From NCBI GenBank assembly GCA_021030915.1, contig JAGEMR010000038.1, positions 1 to 64,000 on the forward strand: a stretch of DNA of 64,000 bases, given 5' to 3'. A program made the position numbers and the translations under genes. Positions within the stretch are counted from its first letter, which is position 1. Each line of letters opens with the position of its first letter. Positions 45,534 to 55,981 of the stretch are shown one piece after another. This DNA is from Astrothelium macrocarpum (Eukaryota > Ascomycota > Dothideomycetes > Trypetheliales > Trypetheliaceae). Under the pieces are notes generated by a model. It was not told where the DNA came from, did no database searches, and saw nothing but the letters and a program-made list of their open reading frames with translations.

Positions 45534-46499
45534 ATGCAGATCTTCTACATTACGATTGCCCTTGCGGCAATCCCCAGCACCTTCGGACTTCCTCTGCTCT
45601 TAGTCCCAAATACCACCAATGCGTTTCCCTGGGCACTCACCCATCATGCCGGCCACAAGTATCCCGATTACATCGGTCCATTCACCACGGATGGCACGAG
45701 TGCCCCCTCTGCCGAGCGTGGATGCGTTCTTGACCATGAGTTGGCCACTCTTCGGAACTCCCTGGGCTTTCCTTCTCCCCCTCTTCATTTCGCTATCGCC
45801 AACTCGGCCGGCCATCCCATGATCTCCATCTTTGCACATCGCCACATCAACGAAACTACGACCCTTAACCACAACACTACGATCTCCCCAACCCCAACAA
45901 CGGTCCTCTGCAAGCGTTACCATCTCTGGCGCCCTTTCGTAAGACCAACCCCTTCTCCTCGTTCTGTCCCACACTTGGACCATCCCTTCGACGTCGTCTG
46001 GACCTGCTACAACCGCTTCGGTGAACCCCACGAAGAGACGCTGACCATCAAGAATGAGGAGGACGCACATCGCTATATCACTCACGCCGTCATGAGTCTG
46101 GCCAATTATAACGTCGACGACCTCACCCAGGTCCCCTCCTACAAGCCCGTGCCGTACAAGTACAAGCCGGATCAAGCCCATCCGCCGCAGAAGCGCAATA
46201 TCGTGGCATGGAAGCATACAGCGGTGGTGTCGAATCGCACTGTAGTGGAGACCGGATCGGAAGATGAGCCTCGTATCCAGTTAAGGGAGGCGATTCGCCA
46301 GGTGGTGGATCGCTGGTTTGAACAGCGGAATGGGGTTGATGCTGCGCAAGTGCAGAGACAGCTCGTGGGCTTGATGCACCAGGCGATGCGACAAAGCCAG
46401 GAGATTCATAGGCATAGATTTCAGCATTGGGGGATCTGCTTTGATGCAAAGTGTGAGAAGCATGGGCAAGGCAATGGAACGATGCGGACCAGCGCGTAG
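45534..46499 (+). CDS. secreted protein of unknown function
   Basis: A single exon of 321 aa. The start ATG (MQIFYITIALAAIPSTFG) is the first in-frame ATG and gives a clean signal peptide, cleaved near Gly/Leu. The mature part has five Cys, an odd number, in the contexts RGCVLD, VLCKRY, WTCYNRF and GICFDAKCEK. There are several N-glycosylation sequons (NTT, NETT, NRT, NGT) and a Lys-Arg pair (PPQKRNIV) that a Kex2-like protease could cut. No transmembrane segment or GPI signal is seen. The middle, YNRFGEPHEETLTIKNEEDA, and the helical C-terminus, LREAIRQVVDRWFEQ, look structured. I recognise no enzyme or effector family. It could be a lineage-specific secreted protein. Confidence 0.78.
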   Translation: MQIFYITIALAAIPSTFGLPLLLVPNTTNAFPWALTHHAGHKYPDYIGPFTTDGTSAPSAERGCVLDHELATLRNSLGFPSPPLHFAIANSAGHPMISIFAHRHINETTTLNHNTTISPTPTTVLCKRYHLWRPFVRPTPSPRSVPHLDHPFDVVWTCYNRFGEPHEETLTIKNEEDAHRYITHAVMSLANYNVDDLTQVPSYKPVPYKYKPDQAHPPQKRNIVAWKHTAVVSNRTVVETGSEDEPRIQLREAIRQVVDRWFEQRNGVDAAQVQRQLVGLMHQAMRQSQEIHRHRFQHWGICFDAKCEKHGQGNGTMRTSA

Positions 46500-47366
46500 A
46501 GAAGAGGTCAGTGCTTATATGGACCAAAAAATATTCAATGTGAAAGGCATATTTGCAAGAGGGTGATCGTAGTGAGGGTTTGCTATTTTCCTCTTCATTC
46601 TTCTTTACATCTCTACTTTTAGTTTGCTTGGATTGGACTGGTGGTTGCAGATACGGACACAATCGGATTAGATACCAATGCATCGTACAGTGTTTTATTA
46701 CAAGTTTCTTTGTACTCAGGCTAGAATGCTTTGCTCTGCAGCAGTTTTCAACAGATCAAGAGCTTTGATTGGCATCAATTCATATCAAGAAACTGTTATA
46801 CGCTTTTTGGCTTTATAGATCAAGTCAATGACATCTTCACTGAGTTCGATGTCGCCACCTTGAGCGTTAGTCCGTCCCTGGCGTTGTCAACAATGATAAA
46901 CAGGATTGTACCCTCTATCTTTGTGACTTTTTGCGCTGGACACAATCAAGTCGCTGATTAATTTGGTGAAGACTTGCAGCTTTGAAAGTCGGTCTTTAAA
47001 AGGATAAAATATATGCAGTACGAATATGATATACGACTATAAAAATCAGTCTGCTACGCAGTCCGTACTGTCCACGCATCCGGATGCCAAGTACCATTAT
47101 GCACGTGATATCTGCTCAGAACCAACAACAGATCTCACCTCCAAACGTTTCTGCCTCTCGACTCAAAGCTATTGAGATCTAGTCTGTAATATTATCCCCT
47201 CCTCTTTCTTCACTACCCACAGCTCTCGTACCAACAAACTCCTCGTGCGAAACTAAATCTCACCGCATCACTCTTCCCTATCCAATCTGTCCATTACTCA
47301 AACGGCCACCACCCGCCTACTTTTCTGACGTCTCTAGATTCCCAGTCCGTCCCACCTTCCACCTAC
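46500..47366. other. convergent intergenic region
   Basis: About 870 bases between the stop of the secreted-protein gene (+) and the stop of the large disordered-protein gene (-). AT-rich; no gene recognised. Confidence 0.45.
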
Positions 47367-50300
47367 TCACTTTTCCGTCACAAACACTGGCACGTCCCCC
47401 AAGTCAATCCCCCAACTCATCCGGTCCCCCACTCCCTTCCAGCTCGCGCGGTCCCCATGTCCCCTCGTGCCCGCACTGCCTCCAATGCCTGACCCACGTT
47501 CCCACCCATACTTCAACCCGCCCGAGTACCGATGCAGGACCTCTGGGTGCTCAACAACGAGCGTTGCGGCAGACGATAATGTCGACGCCATAGTCCCGGA
47601 GTCCGCAGAGCGAGGACGGGAGTGAGCAAGCGTGTTGTTAGAAGGCTTTACACCCCCATTTTGCGGGTGCAGCTGTGGCTGGCTATTGAGTCTGTTAGGT
47701 GGTCTCGGGCGTGAATCCGCAGCAGGCGTGCTGGATGGATGCGCTGAGCGCGGACGAGCAGAAGGGTGAATCTGACGTCGCGGCATGGGCATTGTCCTCT
47801 CTTCGTGCTGAGTAGTGGGAGTGTTGGACGTGTTCAGGGGGCTCAGCTTCGAGTGCGCAGCGCGGGCAGCCGAAGATACAGAGACAGCGGATGGAGGAGC
47901 AATGATCGTATCAATGGTTGTGTTGGAAGATTGATACTCGACCATGCGCTCTGGAGCTTTGTTTTTAGCAGCGGCACGAGCATCGAGAAGATGCGCGAGT
48001 TCAGGATAGGTCTCGAGGCCACTCTTGGCCTCTTTGGAGAGCTTTCCGTTTGCCTCTTTTTGAAATGATACGTGGTGGTCCATAGGTTGAGAGGGAGGAC
48101 TATTCAATCTTGCTTCCAAGACTTCTGTTGGCGATTGGTGCGACGTTGGACCTTCAGAGCCGCCTTTCCCAGTTTTGGTCTCCAATGCTCGTCCCGAGTT
48201 CGGAGTCGCAGGGCTCACTCCTACACTCTTCCTCCTCAATTTATTTCCTGAGCTGCTCTGGGGGACGCGGTTCCACGACTTTGTTGAGCTTTGTTCTTCT
48301 TTGATAGGACTCGACGGATAAGACTGATCCTTCAATCTGTTATGCATGGTATTCTGCCTTTGCTCGTTCCGTGGCATCTGGTGATTTTCAAGCTCAGACC
48401 TAGCAGATTGGTCCGGCTTTCCAGCGGGCAAATCAACTGAATAGGTCTTTTCATCACTGGATCCACGACGTGCCAACGTCGTCCCATCCAGAGTCTTCTT
48501 TTCATAAACTTTTGTTTTGTTTGGCTGCCTCTCTTCTTTTTCCGTAGCAGCATTAGTGTTCACGAGAGTAGCTATGTGTGGCAGAGCAGGAACAGGCGGT
48601 GCCCCTGGATAAGTCTCATACATGCTTTGCGGCCTCATCTTGTTGACCAAAGATTCATTGACGCTTTTGGGTCTTGCGGGACCACTTGATAGAGGAATTT
48701 CCCTGGGGTCAAACGGTTTCGGCTTGCCAAGCATCTCCGCCCGATCTCTGCTCCTCATGCGAGCATATTCAGATGCTTGCTCCTCATTCATGCTAAAAAG
48801 ACTCTTAGGCCTACGTACGTGCGCATTAGAGAATTGATGAGGATGAGGTACACCAGCGGGCTGCATTGCCTGTCCCATCAACTGTTGTGCTTGATGTGAG
48901 TGAGATGGAAACGTGGAATGGCTAGGACGAGGACCAGAGTTCCAGGCTGCTTTTTGAACATGCTTGCCTGACATGGCAGCGTCATATGGCGAGCGACCTA
49001 GAGATTCAGCAACGGTACCGAAATCTTGATCTCCACCGTCGCCGTCGGATTCAGAACCCCCTTTTTCTGTTTCTTTCTCAAATGAGCGCTTGTTACGTGA
49101 TGAGTGTTCAGAAACGTCCCGGTTTTTGGAACGCCCTGAGGGGCTTTTGCTGCGGCTGAAAACGCTCTTCCGTCTCCGAGTTTTCATCTCACCAATAGTA
49201 GATTCACCAGGAGTCAAATTTCCCTTGCTATTCTCATCATGCTGAAAATCATGGCCCCCTTTTGAGCTCACAGAAAAGTTTTCGTAAAATCTATTTGGAC
49301 GATGCTGACAGTCTTGTGAGACGGAGACAGCGGAATTGTCTCGCTCAGTGGGATTTGGTACACATTCCATAGTCGTGGATTCTGGTAGAGTATCCAGAGC
49401 TGGAGGTCTCGAAAAGTTCTTTGGAACGTTGCCAAAATTTCTTGAAGTATCTTTGTCGTCACTGCTAGTTGGCCGGCTGATTACATCTTCCTTCGATTGT
49501 GACAAAACGGTATGTGACAGGCTCTTTGGACGAAGCTTTTGCAGTTTCTTAGCTTTTCGAGGTTCTTGATTACCATCAACTGTAATCAGACTCTGAATCG
49601 ATCCATTATTAGGAACATTATATGGTGTGGAGCTGTTGCGTGAAAACCAAGTTGAAGGCTTGAGCTTCAGGGATGACATAGACTTGGATGGAGCAATTTT
49701 GGGTGTAGACGTAACATTGACTTCATAGCCTTGAATGTCCTGTTTAGTCGCACTACCTGTGGGGTAAACGTGATGCGAAGGCATTGAACTGATCGATGAG
49801 CCATTGCTTGGCTGAAGATGTGAGGGAGGCATTGAGTGACCAAATGTACCACCCTCGACCGGACGAGGTGCTTCAGGGTTGCTGTATTTGCTTCTTGTCT
49901 CTTGTCGAACTTGAGATGCTGACGGAGATTCTGCATTATAGCCACTGTCCCTCTTGACCGAATTTTCGAGCCGACATTGCTCCTCACTGCTCCGCTGATC
50001 GCCTTCTATCTGAGCAGACCTCTGCTCACTCTCGCTTTCAGACGAAGAACGAAGGACTGGATGTACTGGGCGGTTTGTGGTTTCATTGCCCTGAATTAGA
50101 CGTCTTTCATCCAATTCCGTAGAAAAATCACGTGAACCATTAAGTATTCGTAATGCCTCTTCCGGATTACGTGATTGTTGTCTTTGATGCCCACTACTGA
50201 CGCTCGGCAACTCGGCTTGGTCAACAAGCGGCGAAGCGTGAGGTGGGAGGGTTGGAGAATCATCACTGAGAATGTAAGGGTTTGATCTGATGTCGCGTCT

Positions 50301-51638
50301 GTAATCCTCCGCGCCAAGAGAACCCAGCCAAAACGTCTGCATAGAAAGAGGACGGTTTCCATCCACTGTGAAAGTGATGTTTGTTTGTTGCGATCTATCC
50401 TGCACATTTTCCCGGTTTGTTATTACAACAGGATTGTAAGTTCCAGGTCCAGACTGAATCGCCTTTTTTTCGTCATCTGCGTACGGCGTCCCCTCTTTCG
50501 AACTCGCCGAAGCGGTGAAGTAACCTTCATCTCGTAACTGACGTGTATGTTGACGTGATTGTTCATCCTGTTCTGGACTTGAATCATCTCCAGGACGCAT
50601 CACTTGCTGCAAAGACGAGCCTCGAGCATGATGGGCCGAGTATTGACCATGTTGAGCCTCCAACTCTGCTCTTTGAACTTGATGTAACCTTCGCACGCTT
50701 TGCATGGAATCAGGTGAGGCAGCACCATTTGTTACACGCAGTTCACCTGGTGGCGACAAGATACCAAAGTCCGTCTGACTTGACGGTGTAGAAGCTCTAT
50801 CATTAGTGATTTGCTGGCTTTGAGGCAGTTCAAACCTTGAATTTGCAAAGTCCTGTCTCTGTGGAGTTGATGTAACTGGCACTGAAAGGGTTCGAGCTTC
50901 TTGATACTCCTGTGAAGTATGTGGCTGGGTCTGCAACGGCCCTGACACCTCCGAAGGAGACGCCAATGGTGAGGGTCGTGGGCTCGGTCGCGTGCCTACT
51001 CCCGGTGCTTGTTGCAATGAGCGCCGACGAATAGTCCTGTCCATTGGTTGTGTGGTCAAGGATGCAGGTGATTCATCTGAATTCGCAGATACGGGACTGT
51101 ACTCATCCTTGCTGGGCAGCAGAGCTTTGTGCAAAAGTACAAGATCTTCTGGTGATGCGGTCTTTTTTAATTCCTGAATGATGGATATTGCCCTTGGTAG
51201 GTCAATCTCTGTGTCCAGAGAAAGCGAGACTTTAGATCCGCCTGGAGAGCTCAGGCCTGGTGATGCTGTCGGCTCTCGAGGTGGCAAGTTCAGTCGATTG
51301 GATGGACCTTCCAGCCAACTTTGTCTTTTTCTATCCTCTGCACGCTCGTCGTTCGTGTAACCATGTGATATTTTGCTCTCATTGAACTTCTCGCTGAACA
51401 GTTGGGATCTCAGCCTGTCTCTCGTGCTCGCTCGACTGCGGAAAGAACCACTGGTAGCCTCCACAACAGTGTCATCGTCGATTATCCATGAATTGTGATT
51501 GGACTGAGGACTGTCGTTTTGTTTCTGCGTGATGGAAGAGGATTTGCTTATGGTCCTGGGCTTTGAGAGACGACGAGATGGCGGTTTCTGATTCGGGGGT
51601 GGGTCGGCATCAGCCTTGTGAAAAAAAGTCAAGGGCAT
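47367..51638 (-). CDS. large intrinsically disordered protein, function unknown
   Basis: A single exon of 1423 aa from ATG 51638 (MPLTFFHKADADPPP), the first in-frame ATG. Nearly the whole protein is Ser/Pro/Gln/Arg-rich and predicted by eye to be disordered, with many SP and RxxS sites that could be kinase targets. Short islands look more ordered: SWIIDDDTVVEATSGSFRSR near the N-terminus; the Leu-rich segment ISIIQELKKTASPEDLVLLH; FTVDGNRPLSMQTFWLGSLG; and the C-terminus GLKYGWERGSG... with DRMSWGIDLGDVPVFV. No catalytic domain, zinc finger or membrane segment is visible. The uninterrupted 4.3-kb frame supports a real gene. It may be a scaffold or a polarity/cytoskeleton regulator, but that is a guess from composition. 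Confidence 0.82.
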   Translation of the reverse strand: MPLTFFHKADADPPPNQKPPSRRLSKPRTISKSSSITQKQNDSPQSNHNSWIIDDDTVVEATSGSFRSRASTRDRLRSQLFSEKFNESKISHGYTNDERAEDRKRQSWLEGPSNRLNLPPREPTASPGLSSPGGSKVSLSLDTEIDLPRAISIIQELKKTASPEDLVLLHKALLPSKDEYSPVSANSDESPASLTTQPMDRTIRRRSLQQAPGVGTRPSPRPSPLASPSEVSGPLQTQPHTSQEYQEARTLSVPVTSTPQRQDFANSRFELPQSQQITNDRASTPSSQTDFGILSPPGELRVTNGAASPDSMQSVRRLHQVQRAELEAQHGQYSAHHARGSSLQQVMRPGDDSSPEQDEQSRQHTRQLRDEGYFTASASSKEGTPYADDEKKAIQSGPGTYNPVVITNRENVQDRSQQTNITFTVDGNRPLSMQTFWLGSLGAEDYRRDIRSNPYILSDDSPTLPPHASPLVDQAELPSVSSGHQRQQSRNPEEALRILNGSRDFSTELDERRLIQGNETTNRPVHPVLRSSSESESEQRSAQIEGDQRSSEEQCRLENSVKRDSGYNAESPSASQVRQETRSKYSNPEAPRPVEGGTFGHSMPPSHLQPSNGSSISSMPSHHVYPTGSATKQDIQGYEVNVTSTPKIAPSKSMSSLKLKPSTWFSRNSSTPYNVPNNGSIQSLITVDGNQEPRKAKKLQKLRPKSLSHTVLSQSKEDVISRPTSSDDKDTSRNFGNVPKNFSRPPALDTLPESTTMECVPNPTERDNSAVSVSQDCQHRPNRFYENFSVSSKGGHDFQHDENSKGNLTPGESTIGEMKTRRRKSVFSRSKSPSGRSKNRDVSEHSSRNKRSFEKETEKGGSESDGDGGDQDFGTVAESLGRSPYDAAMSGKHVQKAAWNSGPRPSHSTFPSHSHQAQQLMGQAMQPAGVPHPHQFSNAHVRRPKSLFSMNEEQASEYARMRSRDRAEMLGKPKPFDPREIPLSSGPARPKSVNESLVNKMRPQSMYETYPGAPPVPALPHIATLVNTNAATEKEERQPNKTKVYEKKTLDGTTLARRGSSDEKTYSVDLPAGKPDQSARSELENHQMPRNEQRQNTMHNRLKDQSYPSSPIKEEQSSTKSWNRVPQSSSGNKLRRKSVGVSPATPNSGRALETKTGKGGSEGPTSHQSPTEVLEARLNSPPSQPMDHHVSFQKEANGKLSKEAKSGLETYPELAHLLDARAAAKNKAPERMVEYQSSNTTIDTIIAPPSAVSVSSAARAAHSKLSPLNTSNTPTTQHEERTMPMPRRQIHPSARPRSAHPSSTPAADSRPRPPNRLNSQPQLHPQNGGVKPSNNTLAHSRPRSADSGTMASTLSSAATLVVEHPEVLHRYSGGLKYGWERGSGIGGSAGTRGHGDRASWKGVGDRMSWGIDLGDVPVFVTEK

Positions 51639-53968
51639 ATTGACCGTGATGAAGATGTTTTGGGATGTTGAAGAAGTAGAGGCAGTGAAGGGCAAGTGTG
51701 ACTGGCACAGAGAGAACGCATCAAGATAACGATGGGCTATGAAGCAATGTAAGTCGACATCACGGAGATACAGATCCGGTGGAAAGCGAATTATGGACAA
51801 GGGCAGCTCTAACGACAGTGTCACTCGATCAGGGAGTGGAAATGAAACGGAAAAATGATCTTCTTTAATAATAGCAAGAATGGAAAACGAGCGAGATCTC
51901 CGATAACATGCGTGAAGCCTGATGATAGCAGCAGCTCCTGAGCAACCCCACTCGCAACGAGGTGAGCTTAAAGCCGCTCCTCTGTAGCTAATGGTGCTGT
52001 CATCTCATGAGCTGCGTGCCTTCAAGCAGAGCATGCACAAGCAGCAGAGGCGAGCAAGCTGCATTTACAGGCGAGCAGCGAGGGCAGAAGCGGAGGGCAG
52101 AAGCGGCATGCACGGCGTCTGATGAAGCAAGGCTGGGCATGGGGAGAGGATGGCAAATCTCCATGGAGCTGGTCCAGGACCGCTGGTGGAGGGACGTGCA
52201 GTAAACATCCAAGGCAGCATCCTGGTTGTCAGAGCCACCAAATCTGGTTTCATCTCCATCCGATCAGGAACAGGCCGCGCAATACTAGCCACAGCCGAGC
52301 CACAGATACTCGCAATTAGGCTCTCAGATACCAAACATCTCCTACGCCCAGAGTCTTGGCTTTGGAATTCTGTGGAGTGTGAAGCGTCTCACGTCTACAT
52401 CGCCGCTCTACTGATCCATTGCACCTCGAGCTTCTCTTTGATAGACTTGGGCTAAGGCCTCGAGCGCGTCACCGACATGGGCATGGCCCCCAATGTTGAA
52501 GGCGATACGGAGCTTTCTCGTCCAGTACATTGCCGACGTGTCTCTCCTGCTGCAGCGGGTAGCGATGATCAAGCGGCCGGTAAGCGGCAAGGATTCGATC
52601 GACATTTGCGCGGAAGATATTGCTTCCGCAACCACCACTGCAACCGGCCACGCCGGTCCCTCATTGCCAGAGATAACACAGCAATGATGACCACTGTTGA
52701 CATGAGAACCACTCTACCGGATTTGCGTTAGAGTTGTCACCTACTTGGGTCGTCGTCCACCTACTTCTACCCGATTTACATCCCATGGTGCGAACGTGGG
52801 GTGCAGCCATCCATGAATCTTCCTTGTACTTCGCATTCTCGGTTTGACTCTGACATTTCAGTCATTCACTCTGTGTGACATGATAGATGGTAGATCGACA
52901 CATTGTTACTTTTGGAGGTATCTTGCGGAATACCATGGGTCCATCTACACTGGATTCATTGTCGGCTTTCTTGGCAATATGGGCACGAGGCTGGGGAAGG
53001 CCCACATCTCGAGCTTAGCTGCAACTATTGATTGCCCATACCAAGGTGACATCACGTTCTTTTGGGGGTATGAGACAAAGCTTCTGACTTTTGGCTAGAT
53101 ACCCCTCATGGAACAGGGGAGGTTGGGGGGATTTCGCAATGATTACTACCAATACAAATGGTACCACAACCTTGAGAACATCGGGTATGGCTATTTAAGA
53201 TTGAGGAGATCATCGATCGAGAACCATCTCCCCAAGATGATCAACAGCAAACATTGACCCAAGATGAATGTAACCTTGGAAGCAAATCATGAAAGTTTAT
53301 AGGCTTAGCAGGTCCCTTCTCGCGTAACCCCGATCCTGTAACGCACAGAGAGCAAGTCGATTTCTGGTCATTCGTAGTGATCGAATTTGAAAAGGAAAAT
53401 ATTGTACAAAGTAGGCGCTGAAAGTGGCCGTGATACATCCTAGAAATGACCAGGATATCGATGATAGAAAATCATGAGATCAGCAATCATTACCCAATGC
53501 AAGAAAACCCATCCTTTTGACACTCTCTCAGCAATTAAAGTAGCAGATAGAAGGAAGCCGGGTAAGTCGCCATTGGGAGCCAAAGAAAGGAAACCCACAC
53601 CTAACCGAGAATCGCGCCAGAAGTAATTTTGAATGAGTTTGCCGGTATCTGACTGTAGGCGCCTTCTACACCAGTTGCTGCATGCACTCCGCTCCATCCC
53701 GTGTCCCAACCATCGTCATCGCGAGTCGCTATCGTGTACTGGACATCGCGCTTGTCAATCGCTGAACGCCTCCGTAATCTTTGCCTCCTACCTGGATTGG
53801 TATCTTATCATTATCTCCAGGCTGTGAGACTATAATGTACATTTGTAGACTCATATGTACGTGTGCCATTGGAATCGAGGACAACCCCAAAAGTATTCAC
53901 GTCATCGTGTCAATCATGCCAGCGTCTCCTTCTCGTCAGGCAGTTCTGCATCACACCTACCGCCATGA
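51639..53968. other. 2.3-kb intergenic region with a GC-rich patch
   Basis: Lies between the start of the disordered-protein gene and the end of the C2H2 gene, both minus. From about 51.96 to 52.70 kb the sequence is richer in GC and open on both strands in several frames (up to about 100 codons each). No family is recognised in any of them. The rest is AT-rich and empty. Confidence 0.45.
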
Positions 53969-55981
53969 CTACCGATGCTGCGCAGAACCATTCCTCAAGG
54001 CAATGATTTCCTCGTTCATCCTAGATATTCGAAGTTCATATTCGTCGTGCATCCGTTGTATTTTGACTTCAAGATCTCTTACGTAACTCCAAAGATGATC
54101 CGTCTGTCCGGTATTTTGAATGGCGCTTGGGCCGCCACTCAGCACTTCACGCAGACTGCCACCACTACTCTGACCGTGGCTGGACAGACTACCAGGATTG
54201 GATGCTGTGCCTGTCGCAGGCTGTGGTAACTGTTGATGCAGTATACTCGGGGCTGGGCCGCGGCCGTCACTGGAACGCCTCGGATCAGACGATGACAGAC
54301 CCGGAAGAGCTGGCAGCTGAGGAGCATGAGGATGTGTTGGTGGAGGTGCAAACCCCATAGGTGGTGTTCCACGTCCTGTACCTCTGCCGAACTGCTGCTG
54401 AGCCAACTGATGATTCAAACTGGGGGACCTGTTTCGGTGAGCATGCGTTGCATCACCGACGCTCAGTCGATGTGGATCAGTTTGGCCAGGGGAAAGGGGC
54501 TTTGGGCTTTCGGTCATACCGTACGCGATCATGCCCGGATTTTGGCTTCCGTATGGCATGTTCGAGGAAATGCTCGAGCCCTGTGCCTTGGGACTAGCTC
54601 CTGTTGATTCCCTTGGGGAAGTTACGTAACTTCCTTGATGACTGGTGACTGGCGGTTGCATCACATTACTACCAAGCCTGGCAGCAGGTGGTGGATAAGT
54701 GCTAGAATGCTGGTGATAGGGCGTCTGACCAGAATCCTGGCGAGATCGTTTATTCGAAGGTTCTGACTGTCTGCGAGCATCTGGCATCTCTTCATCCTCT
54801 TCGATCCTGTCGTCTCCATTACCATCGCCTTGGTACATAAGACCATCCATGCTGTCATCCCCTCGTCCCTCACCATAATCGTCATCAGCACCAAAACTTG
54901 ATCTTCTTCCAGCACAACCTCCTTGCCCTTTATTGTGTCGAGCAAGAGCGTCACCACGAGCGAATCGCCGCCCGCATTTGTGGCAAGTGTGGGGCCTCTC
55001 TCCTGTGTGCAACTTGGTATGACGCTTCAAATCGTGCAGCCTACGGAAACGCGCTTGGCAAGTCTGGCACACGTAGGGTTTTTCTTGGCTATGGGTTAGC
55101 AAATGACTTTTCAAATTGTGATGTCGCGTGAAATCAGTCGAGCAGAACGGACACTTGTGTCGTTTTCCGGGGGATTTCGGACTACTTTGACCATACGATG
55201 GAGTAGGTAAGCTGCTTCCCCCCCTTCCGCCGCTCGCTCCAGTACCTTCTTGCTCAAGATTACTAGGCGGTCCTGGGTACGTAAAAGCTCGACTGCCGGA
55301 CGCTCCAGCAGATGGGGGCACAAGGGCCTCGCTGGGGGTCCTAGATCTGTCGATACCTTCCATAGGGGTGCCAGTAGAATTTTCGGCCGCCAAAACACCA
55401 GCAGCACCAGAATCAGTGACTGTGGCAGTCATGGCAGAAGATCCTGTGGTATGTTCAAGGGAAGCTGCACTGGACATACTTATCGGACTTGTAGTATTCC
55501 GATCAGAAATAGAATTGCTTTCTGGAATTTGTATCCGGCTTGCTGCTTTGGCTACCGCGTCGTTCATTGTCGTGGTCTCCGGCGGAGCATCTCTGGGCTT
55601 GCTCGTGCTTCCACCTGACAACAATACGTCAATAATCTTGGAAGCTGGATTTGGACTCGTTTGCTGAGAAAGTTCTTGTGCTTTTTGTTCTTTCATCTTT
55701 CGCTCGTCTGCCATGGCAGCGGCTCCGGTCAAAGGCGGTGTAGTGAATTGTGGGGAAGATCGTCTTTTGGCGGACTTCGGTGACAGAGACTTACTGAGAC
55801 CGATGCTTTCGGATCGGGGCTGATCAGGTGCGTGAGATCTGAGGAGGTTCGGATTTTCCCCTTGCTCTGCCGCTCGCGTTTGCAGAGTTGATGGTAGTGA
55901 TGTTGGTGTATTCGGTGCCACGTCCGTCGCGGAGAATGGTCCTGCTTGCGAAGGCGTACTCGATCTTGTCACCATAGCCAT
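53969..55981 (-). CDS. C2H2 zinc-finger transcription factor
   Basis: A probable DNA-binding regulator of 670 aa in one exon, starting MAMVTRSSTP. Around residues 275-360 three tandem C2H2 fingers are clear: HKCPFCSTDFTRHHNLKSH, then YVCQTCQARFRRLHDLKRH, then HTCHKCGRRFARGDALARH. The linkers are SQEKP and TGERP, so fingers two and three are joined by the canonical linker. An acidic stretch follows (DDDYGEG... RIEEDEEMPD). The flanks are Ser/Pro/Gln-rich. The last about 40 residues form a coiled coil (YVRDLEVKIQRMHDEYELRI), which may mediate dimerisation. Closest in style to fungal factors annotated as Egr-like C2H2 proteins; I do not assign a symbol. More than 4 kb without a gene lies upstream, suggesting a long leader or a large control region. 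Confidence 0.9.
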   Translation of the reverse strand: MAMVTRSSTPSQAGPFSATDVAPNTPTSLPSTLQTRAAEQGENPNLLRSHAPDQPRSESIGLSKSLSPKSAKRRSSPQFTTPPLTGAAAMADERKMKEQKAQELSQQTSPNPASKIIDVLLSGGSTSKPRDAPPETTTMNDAVAKAASRIQIPESNSISDRNTTSPISMSSAASLEHTTGSSAMTATVTDSGAAGVLAAENSTGTPMEGIDRSRTPSEALVPPSAGASGSRAFTYPGPPSNLEQEGTGASGGRGGSSLPTPSYGQSSPKSPGKRHKCPFCSTDFTRHHNLKSHLLTHSQEKPYVCQTCQARFRRLHDLKRHTKLHTGERPHTCHKCGRRFARGDALARHNKGQGGCAGRRSSFGADDDYGEGRGDDSMDGLMYQGDGNGDDRIEEDEEMPDARRQSEPSNKRSRQDSGQTPYHQHSSTYPPPAARLGSNVMQPPVTSHQGSYVTSPRESTGASPKAQGSSISSNMPYGSQNPGMIAYGMTESPKPLSPGQTDPHRLSVGDATHAHRNRSPSLNHQLAQQQFGRGTGRGTPPMGFAPPPTHPHAPQLPALPGLSSSDPRRSSDGRGPAPSILHQQLPQPATGTASNPGSLSSHGQSSGGSLREVLSGGPSAIQNTGQTDHLWSYVRDLEVKIQRMHDEYELRISRMNEEIIALRNGSAQHR

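Noticed and set aside
45600..46217. 205-codon minus-strand frame
   Set aside because: Antisense to the secreted-protein gene, which has a proper signal peptide and TATA box.
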